This document shows, piece after piece, positions 52,705 through 60,294 of a DNA stretch of 64,000 nucleotides (within the stretch, counting starts at the first letter, position 1; the number at the start of each line of letters is the position of its first letter). Origin of the DNA: Nonomuraea sp. SYSU D8015 (GTDB lineage Bacteria > Actinomycetota > Actinomycetes > Streptosporangiales > Streptosporangiaceae); NCBI RefSeq assembly GCF_008065375.1, contig NZ_VJYI01000012.1, positions 244,356 to 308,355 on the forward strand, read 5' to 3'. The notes below the pieces were generated by a model. The model saw only the letters and a program-made list of their open reading frames with translations, was not told the origin of the DNA and did not search any database. The position numbers were made by a program, and so were the translations under genes.

Positions 52705-55064
52705 AGGCACCCCTTGAGAGCCGGCGGCTCAGCCGCCGGCTCTCCCTGCGCGCCTCCGGCCACGAACTCGCCCCGGCGATCTCCCTTCGCCGCACCTTCC
52801 GCGAATTCTGGCCGGACACCCGCGGGCTGCGGCCGCTGTTCGCCGCCGGCGTGGTGCTCGCCCTCCTGGCCACACTCTGCGAGGTCGCCGCGATCCGCCT
52901 GTTCGGCCACATCACGGACGAGGTGCTCACCACCCGGGACCTGGGGGCGTTCTGGGCCCCCGCGTTCAGCTGGCTCGGGCTCGCCGCGGTCGCCGGGCTG
53001 ACGTCCTTCACCGGGACGTACGTCACCGCGCTCGGCGCCGAACGCTTCCTGCTGGTGCTGCGCGACCGGGTGTTCGCCCACATCCAGACGCTCGCGCCGG
53101 ACTTCTCGGAGAACCGGCGGCTCGGCGACCTGATGGCCCGGCTCACCGACGACGTCGAGGCCATCGAGGAGCTCGTCGGCTCAGGGCTGGTCAAGGCGCT
53201 CACCACGGCCGCCGGCGTGGTGCTGTTCGCGGGGGCCGCGTTCTTCATCCGCTGGGACCTCGCGCTCGTCACGCTCGCGCTGATCCCGGCGTTCCTGCTG
53301 GTCTCGAAGGGGTTCGCGGCCAGGTTCAGGACCGCCGCGGCGCTCGAGCGGCACAGCAACGGCGCCATGAACAGCGTCCTGGAGGAGGGGCTGGCCAACC
53401 AGCCGCTCGTGCAGGCGTACAACAGGCAGCCCGCCGAGTCGCGGCGCCTGCACGCCGAGGGGCGCAGGTGGCTGCGCGCCAACCTGGCGCAGGCCAGGCT
53501 GTCCGGCCTGTACGGTCCCGTGGTGCAGGTCATCGAGACCGTCTGCCTGATCGTCATCCTCGGATTCGGCGCGTGGGAGATCGCCGCGGGCCGGCTGACC
53601 ATCGGCGGCCTGCTCGCCTTCGCCGCGTACCTGGCCCTGCTCTATCCGGCCGTCCAGAGCCTCGGAGAGCTGGCCCTGACGGTGTCGGAGGCCGCCGCCG
53701 GGTCCGACCGCATCATCGAGGTCCTGCGGACCCGGCCCGCCGTCACCGACGCCCCCGGCGCCGTGACCGCCGGACGGGCCCGGGGACGGGTGGAGTTCGA
53801 CCGGGTCGGTTTCGCCTACCCGGGGCGGGCCGCGCGGCCGGTGCTGCGGGAGGTGTCCTTCACCGCCGAGCCCGGCCGGCTGCTCGTGCTCACCGGGCCC
53901 AGCGGGGTGGGCAAGTCCACACTGGCCAAGCTGCTGCTGCGCTTCTACGACCCGGACGCCGGGCGCGTCCTGCTGGACGGGACGGACGTCCGCCGCCTGA
54001 CCCGCGAGTCGCTGCGCCGGAACGTCACGGTCCTGCACCAGGAGACGCTGCTGTTCTCCGGCTCGGTGCGGGACAACATCGCCTACGGGCGGCCGGACGC
54101 CTCGCTCGACGAGGTCATCCGGGCCGCTGAGACGGCCGGGGTGCATGACTTCGTCAAACTGCTGCCCCAGGGGTACGACACGCCGGTGGGGCAGCGGGGG
54201 CGCCTCCTGTCCGGCGGGCAGCGGCAGCGCATCGCGATCGCCAGGGCAGTCCTGCGCGACGCGCCGGTGCTGGTGCTCGACGAGCCCATGAGCGGGCTGG
54301 ACGAGGCCACGGCCGCACAGGTCATGGGACCGCTGCGGCGGCTGATGGCCGGGCGGACGACGATCCTCATCACCCATGACCTGCGCCATGTGCCGGAGGG
54401 CGCCCGCGTCGTCGAACTGCGGTCTCCGCCGAGGGAGGAGCGGATCCCCCTGAAGCGGATCGGCACCCGGAGCCGGCGAACCGCACGGCCGGCGCGCGTG
54501 AGCCGGGCCCGGCCGGCGGCGCGGACGGAGCCGGGCCACGGCACCCGGCTGGTCGCAGGGACGGATCCGGGGTGTGACGCCGGGTCGATCGCGCGGGTTG
54601 ATCCGGCATGGGATGGCCGGACGATCGCGCGGGTTGATCCGGCGTGCGATGGCCGGTCGATCGCGCGGGTGGACTCGGGGTGCGACGCCGGGTCGACCGC
54701 GCGGGTGGATCCGAGGCGTGAAGGCGGGTCCGTCGCACCGGGCGGGCCGCGCCGGGTCGTGCCGGCGTCTGACCCAGGGCATGGCGTGCCGCAGGCGGTG
54801 CCTCCCCATCCGGCCGGGGAGGCTGCTGCGTCGCGGCGCACGCTGGACGCGGCGGTGTCTCCGCCCGCATCGGTGACAGGAGCGTCCCGGGCCGCGCGGG
54901 AGGTGGCGGCGTCCCGGCCGGGCAGGCATGCGGCAGTGCCGTTCGGCCCGGTGAGGAGTGCTCGCCGGCTGTGGCGGCGGATCTGCGCGGTGGCGACCCG
55001 CCGGCGGAGGCGCGCCTCATCCGGCGCATGTTCCGCGACAGGCCGGACCGCCGACCATCCGTAG
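52689..55064 (+). CDS. ABC exporter (fused membrane and ATPase domains) with repeat-bearing C-terminal extension
   Basis: 791 residues from GTG 52689 (GTG 52698 also possible). Six membrane helices (about 50-310) precede an ATPase domain with GPSGVGKST (from residue 403), RLLSGGQRQR, VLVLDEP and ILITHD. This is the MsbA/LmrA-like half-transporter type, and no C39 peptidase domain is present. The fold should end near residue 590. The frame stays open for about 200 more residues of Arg/Ala/Pro-rich text with a 12-residue repeat. The start lies inside the Trp-rich peptide gene, so both are translated from one mRNA and the peptide is a plausible cargo. Confidence 0.85.
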   Translation: MVGVVKAPLESRRLSRRLSLRASGHELAPAISLRRTFREFWPDTRGLRPLFAAGVVLALLATLCEVAAIRLFGHITDEVLTTRDLGAFWAPAFSWLGLAAVAGLTSFTGTYVTALGAERFLLVLRDRVFAHIQTLAPDFSENRRLGDLMARLTDDVEAIEELVGSGLVKALTTAAGVVLFAGAAFFIRWDLALVTLALIPAFLLVSKGFAARFRTAAALERHSNGAMNSVLEEGLANQPLVQAYNRQPAESRRLHAEGRRWLRANLAQARLSGLYGPVVQVIETVCLIVILGFGAWEIAAGRLTIGGLLAFAAYLALLYPAVQSLGELALTVSEAAAGSDRIIEVLRTRPAVTDAPGAVTAGRARGRVEFDRVGFAYPGRAARPVLREVSFTAEPGRLLVLTGPSGVGKSTLAKLLLRFYDPDAGRVLLDGTDVRRLTRESLRRNVTVLHQETLLFSGSVRDNIAYGRPDASLDEVIRAAETAGVHDFVKLLPQGYDTPVGQRGRLLSGGQRQRIAIARAVLRDAPVLVLDEPMSGLDEATAAQVMGPLRRLMAGRTTILITHDLRHVPEGARVVELRSPPREERIPLKRIGTRSRRTARPARVSRARPAARTEPGHGTRLVAGTDPGCDAGSIARVDPAWDGRTIARVDPACDGRSIARVDSGCDAGSTARVDPRREGGSVAPGGPRRVVPASDPGHGVPQAVPPHPAGEAAASRRTLDAAVSPPASVTGASRAAREVAASRPGRHAAVPFGPVRSARRLWRRICAVATRRRRRASSGACSATGRTADHP
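52716..52744 (+). promoter_or_regulatory. Strong hairpin at the peptide/exporter junction
   Basis: GAGAGCCGGCGGC (52716-52728) pairs perfectly with GCCGCCGGCTCTC (52732-52744) across a 3-nt loop, 11 bp after the peptide stop. It lies inside the 5' coding part of the exporter gene. No T-tract follows. It could pause or end most transcripts, giving much peptide and little exporter, or protect the peptide mRNA 3' end. Confidence 0.6.
54551..54730 (+). repeat. Five 36-bp tandem repeats (12-residue period) in the exporter tail
   Basis: Units begin at 54551, 54587, 54623, 54659 and 54695. In the exporter frame each reads like RVDPACDGRSIA with changes. Length and frame are conserved although about a third of bases vary between some copies. 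Confidence 0.85.
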
Positions 55065-55174
55065 CCGTGGACTCAGGGGGTACGGCGGGCGCCCGTCCTA
55101 CGGGGCGGGTGTCCGCTTGTGCGGGCGGTGTGCACCACCGCGTCCGGCGGCCTCGGGAGGGGTGTATGTCATGA

Positions 55175-55201
55175 GATCTCCTCGATAGAATCGGAGAGAT
55201 C
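55175..55201. promoter_or_regulatory. TetR-type operator candidate over a -10 element
   Basis: GATCTCCTCGAT (55175-55186) and ATCGGAGAGATC (55190-55201) match as an inverted repeat at 10 of 12 positions, separated by AGA. TAGAAT (55186-55191) within it fits a -10 hexamer, so the TetR protein encoded 30 bp downstream may repress itself. Confidence 0.5.
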
Positions 55202-55230
55202 CCTCCGCTTGTTGAAGGCAGGTGCACGTC

Positions 55231-55812
55231 ATGGGCGATGACCACAGCACGGCCAGGCCGCTGCGCGCCGACGCCCGCCGCAACCGCGAGCGGGTCCTGC
55301 AGATCGCCCAGGAGGCCCTGGCCAGCGACGGCCTGACCATCTCCTTCGACGAGATCGCCCGGCGGGCCGGGTTCGGGGTGGGCACCGTCTACCGGCACTT
55401 CCCGACCAAGGAGGCGCTGTTCGAGGCGGTGCTGCTGGGGCGGATCGAGCGGTTCGTGGCCGACGCCCGGGCGCTGGGCACGGCGGAGGACCCGGGGAAG
55501 GCGTTCTTCGGGTGGTTCTCGCGGGTGGTCGAGCAGGCCTCGGCGAACCAGGCGCTGTGCGACATGCTGGACAGCGGCTCCGCAATGGCGTTCCGGCCGG
55601 GCTCGACGCTGGAGGACGACTTCGCGGCCGCGCTCGGCCGGCTGCTGGACAGGGCGCAGCGGGCCGGTGCGGTGCGGCCCGACCTGGTGACGGAGGACGT
55701 ACAGGACCTGCTGCGCGGGTGCCTGGCGGCCGAGCGGAGGGCGCGGGCCAGGGGCGGGGCGGTGCGCATGGCGGACGTGATCTGCGACGGGATGCGCGCC
55801 AGGCCGCGCTGA
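55231..55812 (+). CDS. TetR-family transcriptional regulator
   Basis: 193 residues. The N-terminal helix-turn-helix has RADARRNRERVLQIAQEAL, SFDEIARRAGFGVGTVYRHFPTKEALFEAVL, which is diagnostic. The ligand-binding part is variable. ATG 55231 has GGCAGG 9 nt upstream; GTG 55222 is too close to that site. It lies 166 bp after the exporter gene on the same strand, so it may control the peptide-exporter cassette; this is inference from location. Ligand unknown. Confidence 0.9.
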   Translation: MGDDHSTARPLRADARRNRERVLQIAQEALASDGLTISFDEIARRAGFGVGTVYRHFPTKEALFEAVLLGRIERFVADARALGTAEDPGKAFFGWFSRVVEQASANQALCDMLDSGSAMAFRPGSTLEDDFAAALGRLLDRAQRAGAVRPDLVTEDVQDLLRGCLAAERRARARGGAVRMADVICDGMRARPR

Positions 55813-55873
55813 GCCCCGGCGGGCGTCCTCCGGCCCGGCAGAGCGGTCCGGGTCGGCGGTTCGGGTGGGCGGG

Positions 55874-57295
55874 TCAGGCAAGGGTGAAGCGGACCTCGCG
55901 GGTGGCGGGGTCGGCCTGGGCGAGGCGTACCGTGACCTGCTCGCCGAGCGGAAGCTCGCCGTCGCAGCGGGCGATCACCGCGGGGTCGGCGAGCTGGACC
56001 TGGCCGCCGCCGCGCCGCTCGTCCACGTCGATCACCACCGCCTCGAACGCCTGCCCGAGCCGATCCCGCAGCAGGAACGCCTCCACCAGGTCCACGCACG
56101 CCCGGTCCACGGCCGCCGCGCGCCGCCCGGAGGACGACATGAGGGCGGGCAGGCTCGCCAGCGCGGCCCGCACGTCGGCGGGGACGGGCTCGCCGGCCGC
56201 GACCGCCAGGCACACCTCGGTCGCGTAGCGGTCGACCAGGCGCCGCAGCGGAGCCGTGACGTGCGCGTACGGCGCCGCGACCGCGGAGTGGCCGGCCTCC
56301 TCCGGTGGCGCCCCGTCGAAGGACTCGTAGCCGGAGCCGCGCAGCAGCACCTTCGACTCGTGCAGGAACGCCGCCTGCTGAGGGTCCTTCGGATCGAGGT
56401 CGTGCACCACGGCGCCGTACCCGGCCCCGTCGGGCCACGGCACGCCCAGCGCCCCCGCCACCCTGCGGACCTTCGCCAGGTCGTCGGGGCGGGGCCGGGG
56501 CAGCACGCGCAGGATGCCGATCTCGGCGTCGAGCATCATCGTGGCCGCGGCCATGCCGGTCAGCAGGGAGATCTGCGCGTTCCACGCCTCGGCGGGGAGC
56601 GGCAGCCGGAACTCCAGCCGGTAGCCGCCGTCGGCCTGCACCACCTCCTGCTGGGGCGTCGGCAGGGTGACGCCGCCGCGCTCGCGCTCCAGGGCCAGCC
56701 GGAGCCGGCCGATCTCGGCCAGCAGCCCCAGGGTGCCGTCGGCGGTGCCGGTGTCGACCGCGGCCTGCACGTAGGCGTAGTCAAGGCGCTCGCGGCTGCG
56801 TACGAGGGCGCGTTGCACGTCCGCGCCCACCGTGCGGCCGTCGGCGTCCAGGTCGATCCGCCACACCGCGGCCGGCCGCAGCGCGCCGGGCAGCAGGCTG
56901 GCCGCGCCCTCCGAGAGCACCTTGGGATGCAGCGGCACCTTGCCCGCGGGGAAGTAGACGGTCTCGCCCCTGGCCCGGGCCTCGGCGTCGATGATCCCGC
57001 CCGGGCGCACGAACGCGCCGACGTCGGCGATGGCGTACCAGACGCGGTATCCGGCGCGCAGCCGCTCCAGGTGGACGGCCTGGTCGAGGTCCATCGAGCC
57101 GGGCGGGTCGATGGTGACGAACGGCACGTCGGTGAGGTCCTTGCCGGCCGGCCGGGCGAGCTCCGGCGCCTCTGCCGCCCGTTCGGCCTCGTCCAGCACG
57201 GCGCGCGGGAAGTCGCCGGGCAGCGTGAGCTCCCGCCTGATCCGATCGAACCCGTCTTCCAGCTTGAGAGGTATCTCTTCGGGAACCTGAATCAT
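55874..57295 (-). CDS. RNB-domain (RNase II/R-like) ribonuclease
   Basis: 473 residues. A short N-terminal part is followed by the RNB catalytic domain: FVTIDPPGSMDLDQAVHLE contains the catalytic Asp residues (D..D.D; the fourth position is Gln, common in actinobacterial members). GYRVWYAIADVGAFV, ETVYFPAGKVPLHP and HVTAPLRRLVDRY are conserved. A C-terminal S1-like piece (VIDVDERRGGGQVQLADP) is present. It degrades RNA 3' to 5'. ATG 57295 preferred over GTG 57307. Upstream neighbour is the STAS gene on the same strand. Confidence 0.88.
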   Translation of the reverse strand: MIQVPEEIPLKLEDGFDRIRRELTLPGDFPRAVLDEAERAAEAPELARPAGKDLTDVPFVTIDPPGSMDLDQAVHLERLRAGYRVWYAIADVGAFVRPGGIIDAEARARGETVYFPAGKVPLHPKVLSEGAASLLPGALRPAAVWRIDLDADGRTVGADVQRALVRSRERLDYAYVQAAVDTGTADGTLGLLAEIGRLRLALERERGGVTLPTPQQEVVQADGGYRLEFRLPLPAEAWNAQISLLTGMAAATMMLDAEIGILRVLPRPRPDDLAKVRRVAGALGVPWPDGAGYGAVVHDLDPKDPQQAAFLHESKVLLRGSGYESFDGAPPEEAGHSAVAAPYAHVTAPLRRLVDRYATEVCLAVAAGEPVPADVRAALASLPALMSSSGRRAAAVDRACVDLVEAFLLRDRLGQAFEAVVIDVDERRGGGQVQLADPAVIARCDGELPLGEQVTVRLAQADPATREVRFTLA

Positions 57296-57310
57296 CGACA
57301 CGCCCACAAC

Positions 57311-57652
57311 CTACCGGTGCGGGCAGCCGGCCCCGATCATGTGGAGGTGGGCGTCGAGCCCGGTGATCCGCAGCAGGCGCCGCATGGCGGGCGGCGCGCC
57401 CGCGATGCGCAGCGGCGTCCGCCGGCGCTGGGCGTGGTCGTGGACGGAGACGAGGACGCCGAGCCCGGCCGCGTCGATGAAGGACAGGCGGCTGACCTCC
57501 AGGACCACCGCGACGTCCCCGTGGCGGGCCTGCTGCAGCAGCTCCATCAGGTGGCTGCGGAACCGCTCGGTGGTGGCGATGTCCAGCTCTCCGGACAGGG
57601 CGACCGTGAGGATCCCGTCGCGGCGGCTCGTGGTCAGGTGTAGTGGCTCCAT
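57311..57652 (-). CDS. STAS-domain anti-sigma factor antagonist-like protein
   Basis: 113 residues, a single STAS domain (LTVALSGELDIATTERFRSHL, VVLEVSRLSFIDAAGLGVLV). Such proteins bind anti-sigma kinases and free sigma factors. The usual phospho-acceptor motif is DS(S/T/A)GL; here it is DAAGL, so the switch Ser is absent and phosphorylation at that site cannot occur. It is 3' adjacent to the RNB gene on the same strand. Partner genes are not in the window. Confidence 0.85.
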   Translation of the reverse strand: MEPLHLTTSRRDGILTVALSGELDIATTERFRSHLMELLQQARHGDVAVVLEVSRLSFIDAAGLGVLVSVHDHAQRRRTPLRIAGAPPAMRRLLRITGLDAHLHMIGAGCPHR

Positions 57653-57897
57653 CTCCGGCTCCGCGCTCTGTCAGGGCCGGGAGCATTCCTTCCGGTTGCG
57701 CGGACCCGCCCATGCCGTAGACACCGATGTCATGCGCACGTCACATTTCGCGACTGCGTGTTTCCGGAATGGAGTGTACCGGCCGGGCCGTCGACGTCGA
57801 GAGGCGCGTGGCTGATCAGGTGGACAGGAGAATTCCTCGGGAAAACAATTCCGATTACCGCGTTAGAAAAAATCACACCTTAACCGGGTTTGGGGCG
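57653..57897. other. Spacer upstream of the small Cys-rich unit
   Basis: AT-rich between about 57820 and 57885 (AAAACAATTCCGATTACC, then TTAGAAAAAATC), suggesting a plus-strand promoter. It also holds the STAS promoter on the minus strand. A longer plus-strand frame (from 57727) runs through but has no ribosome-binding site. Confidence 0.4.
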
Positions 57898-58035
57898 ATG
57901 GCCTGCTGCGTCCCATCGCGGTTGACCTGCGGTGTGGTGCCGGTCTGCACCCTGTTCGGTGCCTATGGGGTCCGTGTGGTGTCCCAGGCGATTCTGATCA
58001 AGGGGCCACTCGCCGTCTGCGTCAGACGGACCTGA
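57898..58035 (+). CDS. 45-residue Cys-rich micropeptide (or part of a small RNA)
   Basis: ATG 57898 follows TTTGGGGCG. The peptide begins MACCVPSRLTCGVVPVCTLF and continues GAYGVRVVSQAILIKGPL, then AVCVRRT. There are five Cys (3, 4, 11, 17, 41), several hydrophobic stretches and a basic tail. An AT-rich promoter-like segment lies before it and a strong terminator 26 bp after it, so it forms a compact transcription unit. No family recognised; it may also be non-coding. Confidence 0.4.
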   Translation: MACCVPSRLTCGVVPVCTLFGAYGVRVVSQAILIKGPLAVCVRRT

Positions 58036-58061
58036 CGGCCGCACCCGCCACTTTCCAAGCG

Positions 58062-58100
58062 GCGCCCGGCGGACTTCCCGCCGGGCGCGTGCGGCTTTTT
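58062..58100 (+). terminator. Rho-independent terminator with T-tract
   Basis: A perfect 11-bp stem GCGCCCGGCGG / CCGCCGGGCGC (58062-58088) with a 5-nt loop, followed by GTGCGGCTTTTT. The T-tract is on the plus strand, so a plus-strand transcript must end here, upstream of the next gene at 58177. Confidence 0.85.
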
Positions 58101-58176
58101 GTGGAAATTGGTGAGTTTGCGGGAAAAGATCACACTACGCTGCTAGCCCGGCAGGTACGAGGGAGAGTGGCGCATC

Positions 58177-59043
58177 GTGTGGATCGCAGTGGCAGTGCTG
58201 GCCGCCATCGCCGTGGGCGGGGTGGTCTGGTGGCTTCGCCGTGACCCGGCCGGTGGCGACATGGACGACGGGTTCGGGATCGACCCGGCGTGGGAGTGGG
58301 CGTCCCGTCTCACGCCCGGGGCCGAGACCGCGTTCCTGGAGGGGCTCCGGGCCTACCACGACGCCGGGAACGCCCTGGACCTCGCCGGGGAGCGGGGAGT
58401 GCTCACCGCGTACGACCCGCCGCGGCTCATCTCCCTGCGGGTGCTCGCCGACGGCTTCACGGCGCTCGGGGACGCCGCCATGCACGACCCGCACGGCACG
58501 GTCGCGGCCATGATGGCGCGGTTCGCGGCAGCAGAGCGGCCCGGGGTGCTGCACCTGCGCGCGGAATGGCCGGCCGGTGAGGTGGCGGACGGCATGGACC
58601 TGGCGGCCTTCGCCGCCGCCGTACGCGAGATCGTCTGCCCGCCGGACGCCGCGGGCGTCCATCCCTGGCCCGGCGGCGACGGGGTTGGAGCGTTGCAGGT
58701 CCGCGTGCTCGCCGACCGGGCCGAGCCGCAGGAGGAGACGTCGTCGCACGTCAACGGGAAGCCGGTGGCCGCCGCCGCGGGCCTGGCCACGGCGGCGATC
58801 GACGACCACGTCGCGGAGACCGGCGGGCGCGCCAACACGATGATGCTGGACCTGGCCCGGATCCTCGACCTCTACCTGGAGGCCCGCGAGAAGCAGCCGG
58901 ACGCGGCGGCGGGCGCGCTGCTGCGCGGGGTGGTGACCGGCGTGATCGCCGCCGGCGGGCCCGGCCTCACCTGGGTACGACCCCCAACAGCGGAGGAACG
59001 GTGGACGGTGGCGGAGGCGACCGGCTCCTCCGAACTGCGCTGA
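58177..59043 (+). CDS. Membrane-anchored protein of unknown function
   Basis: 288 residues. Residues 1-20 form a single membrane anchor (WIAVAVLAAIAVGGVVWWL). The rest is an Ala/Gly/Asp-rich soluble part. I see no catalytic motif; conserved-looking segments include WEWASRLTPGAETAFLEGLRAYHDAGNALDLAGE and AAGLATAAIDDHVAE. GTG 58177 follows GAGGGAGAG. It lies between the terminator and the convergent siderophore-reductase gene. Not recognised. Confidence 0.7.
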   Translation: MWIAVAVLAAIAVGGVVWWLRRDPAGGDMDDGFGIDPAWEWASRLTPGAETAFLEGLRAYHDAGNALDLAGERGVLTAYDPPRLISLRVLADGFTALGDAAMHDPHGTVAAMMARFAAAERPGVLHLRAEWPAGEVADGMDLAAFAAAVREIVCPPDAAGVHPWPGGDGVGALQVRVLADRAEPQEETSSHVNGKPVAAAAGLATAAIDDHVAETGGRANTMMLDLARILDLYLEAREKQPDAAAGALLRGVVTGVIAAGGPGLTWVRPPTAEERWTVAEATGSSELR

Positions 59044-59114
59044 CCCGCCGGACGACCGCCTGCCGCCGGGAGAGCGGGTCCCCGGGGGGTGCGGTCCTGC
59101 CCGGGCCGGCAGGG

Positions 59115-60008
59115 TCAGGCGTTGACCTCGGCGCGGCCCTGACGCCAGTAGCCCATGAACGCCACCGCGCGCCGGTCCATGCCGCGCTCGGCCACCAGGT
59201 GCCGGCGCAGCGTCTTGATCACGGCGGCCTCGCCGGCCAGCCACGCGTACAGGGAGTCGGCCGCCTCCTCCTGCGGCACCTCCCACAACTCCTCGGCGTC
59301 GACGTCCACGTCGTCGAACGCCTCCGGCTGCGGCAGCGGCGGCAGCAGCCGCTCGGCGGCGGCGCGCACGGCGGGGAGGAGCAGCCCGCCGCGCTCGGCG
59401 CCGTTCCTGGCCAGCCAGCCGACCTTGACCGAGCAGGCGGTTTCGACGGGCAGGAAGTCCTCCTCGTACGGCACCTCCATCAGGGCCTCTCCCACGACGC
59501 CGGCGGGCAGGCGCTCCAGCACGGAGCAGATCGCGGGCACCGCGGTCTCGTCGCCCGCGATCAGCACGGTGCCGCTGCCGGCCGGTGGCCGGAACTCCAG
59601 GCCGCCGTGCCAGCCGTCGTAGCGGGCGTCGGGGCCCATGAGCACGGCGACGTCGCCGGGCCGCACCTGCTCGGCCCAGCGGGCGACCGGGCCGCCGCCG
59701 CCGGGATGCATGACCACGTCGACGTCGACCTCGCGGACCTCCTGACGGACGTGCCTGGCGGTGTAGGTGCGCATCGGGTTGCGCTTGTCGTCGTCGAGCC
59801 CTCGCCACTTCGTGAACCAGTCCGGGCCGGTCGGCAGGTGGGCCAGGCCGTGCTCGGGAACCGGAAGGATGAGCTTGATGCGCTGGTCGAACCCGTTGTC
59901 GGCGAAGTGATGGAGATCGTCTCCGGTGAACGTCACCCGCAGGAACGACGGGCTCAGCCGCTGCAGCCGCGCTACCTGGACGTGGAACGTGTGATACGGC
60001 TGGAACAT
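59115..60008 (-). CDS. Siderophore-interacting FAD reductase (SIP family)
   Basis: 297 residues. Releases iron from siderophores by reducing Fe(III), using FAD. The FAD-binding domain has RTYTARHVR near residue 95, and the NAD(P)H-type domain TVLIAGDETAVPAICSVLERLP. SPSFLRVTFTG near the N-terminus and the C-terminal YWRQGRAEV are typical of SIP proteins. I prefer ATG 60008 (GGAGAGG upstream) because ATG 60023 lies only 5 nt from the iron box. Iron limitation should switch it on through that box. Confidence 0.92.
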   Translation of the reverse strand: MFQPYHTFHVQVARLQRLSPSFLRVTFTGDDLHHFADNGFDQRIKLILPVPEHGLAHLPTGPDWFTKWRGLDDDKRNPMRTYTARHVRQEVREVDVDVVMHPGGGGPVARWAEQVRPGDVAVLMGPDARYDGWHGGLEFRPPAGSGTVLIAGDETAVPAICSVLERLPAGVVGEALMEVPYEEDFLPVETACSVKVGWLARNGAERGGLLLPAVRAAAERLLPPLPQPEAFDDVDVDAEELWEVPQEEAADSLYAWLAGEAAVIKTLRRHLVAERGMDRRAVAFMGYWRQGRAEVNA

Positions 60009-60028
60009 CCCCGACCTCTCCATCGATA

Positions 60029-60047
60029 TTAGGTGAGCCTAACCTAA
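60029..60047 (-). promoter_or_regulatory. IdeR/DmdR-type iron box
   Basis: TTAGGTGAGCCTAACCTAA differs from the actinobacterial iron-box consensus TTAGGTTAGGCTAACCTAA at only two central positions and is a near-palindrome. Its placement just upstream of the siderophore reductase fits repression when iron is ample. Confidence 0.88.
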
Positions 60048-60294
60048 ACGATCGTGGATCGACTGGCCAGTCGCGCCAGGTGACGGCGCGGGCGCGGATC
60101 GGCGTCGGGACAGGTCAAGGCGCGCCAGGCCGGCCGACGCCGCGGGGCGGGGGCCGGATACCCGAAGGGGCCGCCCCCGGCCGGGGCGGGAAGACGGGGT
60201 CCGGTAGCGTCTCCACTCGGGTCACCACCCCCTGAGCCGAACGGGCGCCGCCCCGCGGATCCGGCGCCCGCCCCCGTGAGTAAGGAGTCCCCAC

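Noticed and set aside
57727..57897. Upstream extension of the Cys-rich micropeptide to 102 residues
   Set aside because: The earlier starts lack a Shine-Dalgarno, and the extension runs through the AT-rich promoter-like segment.
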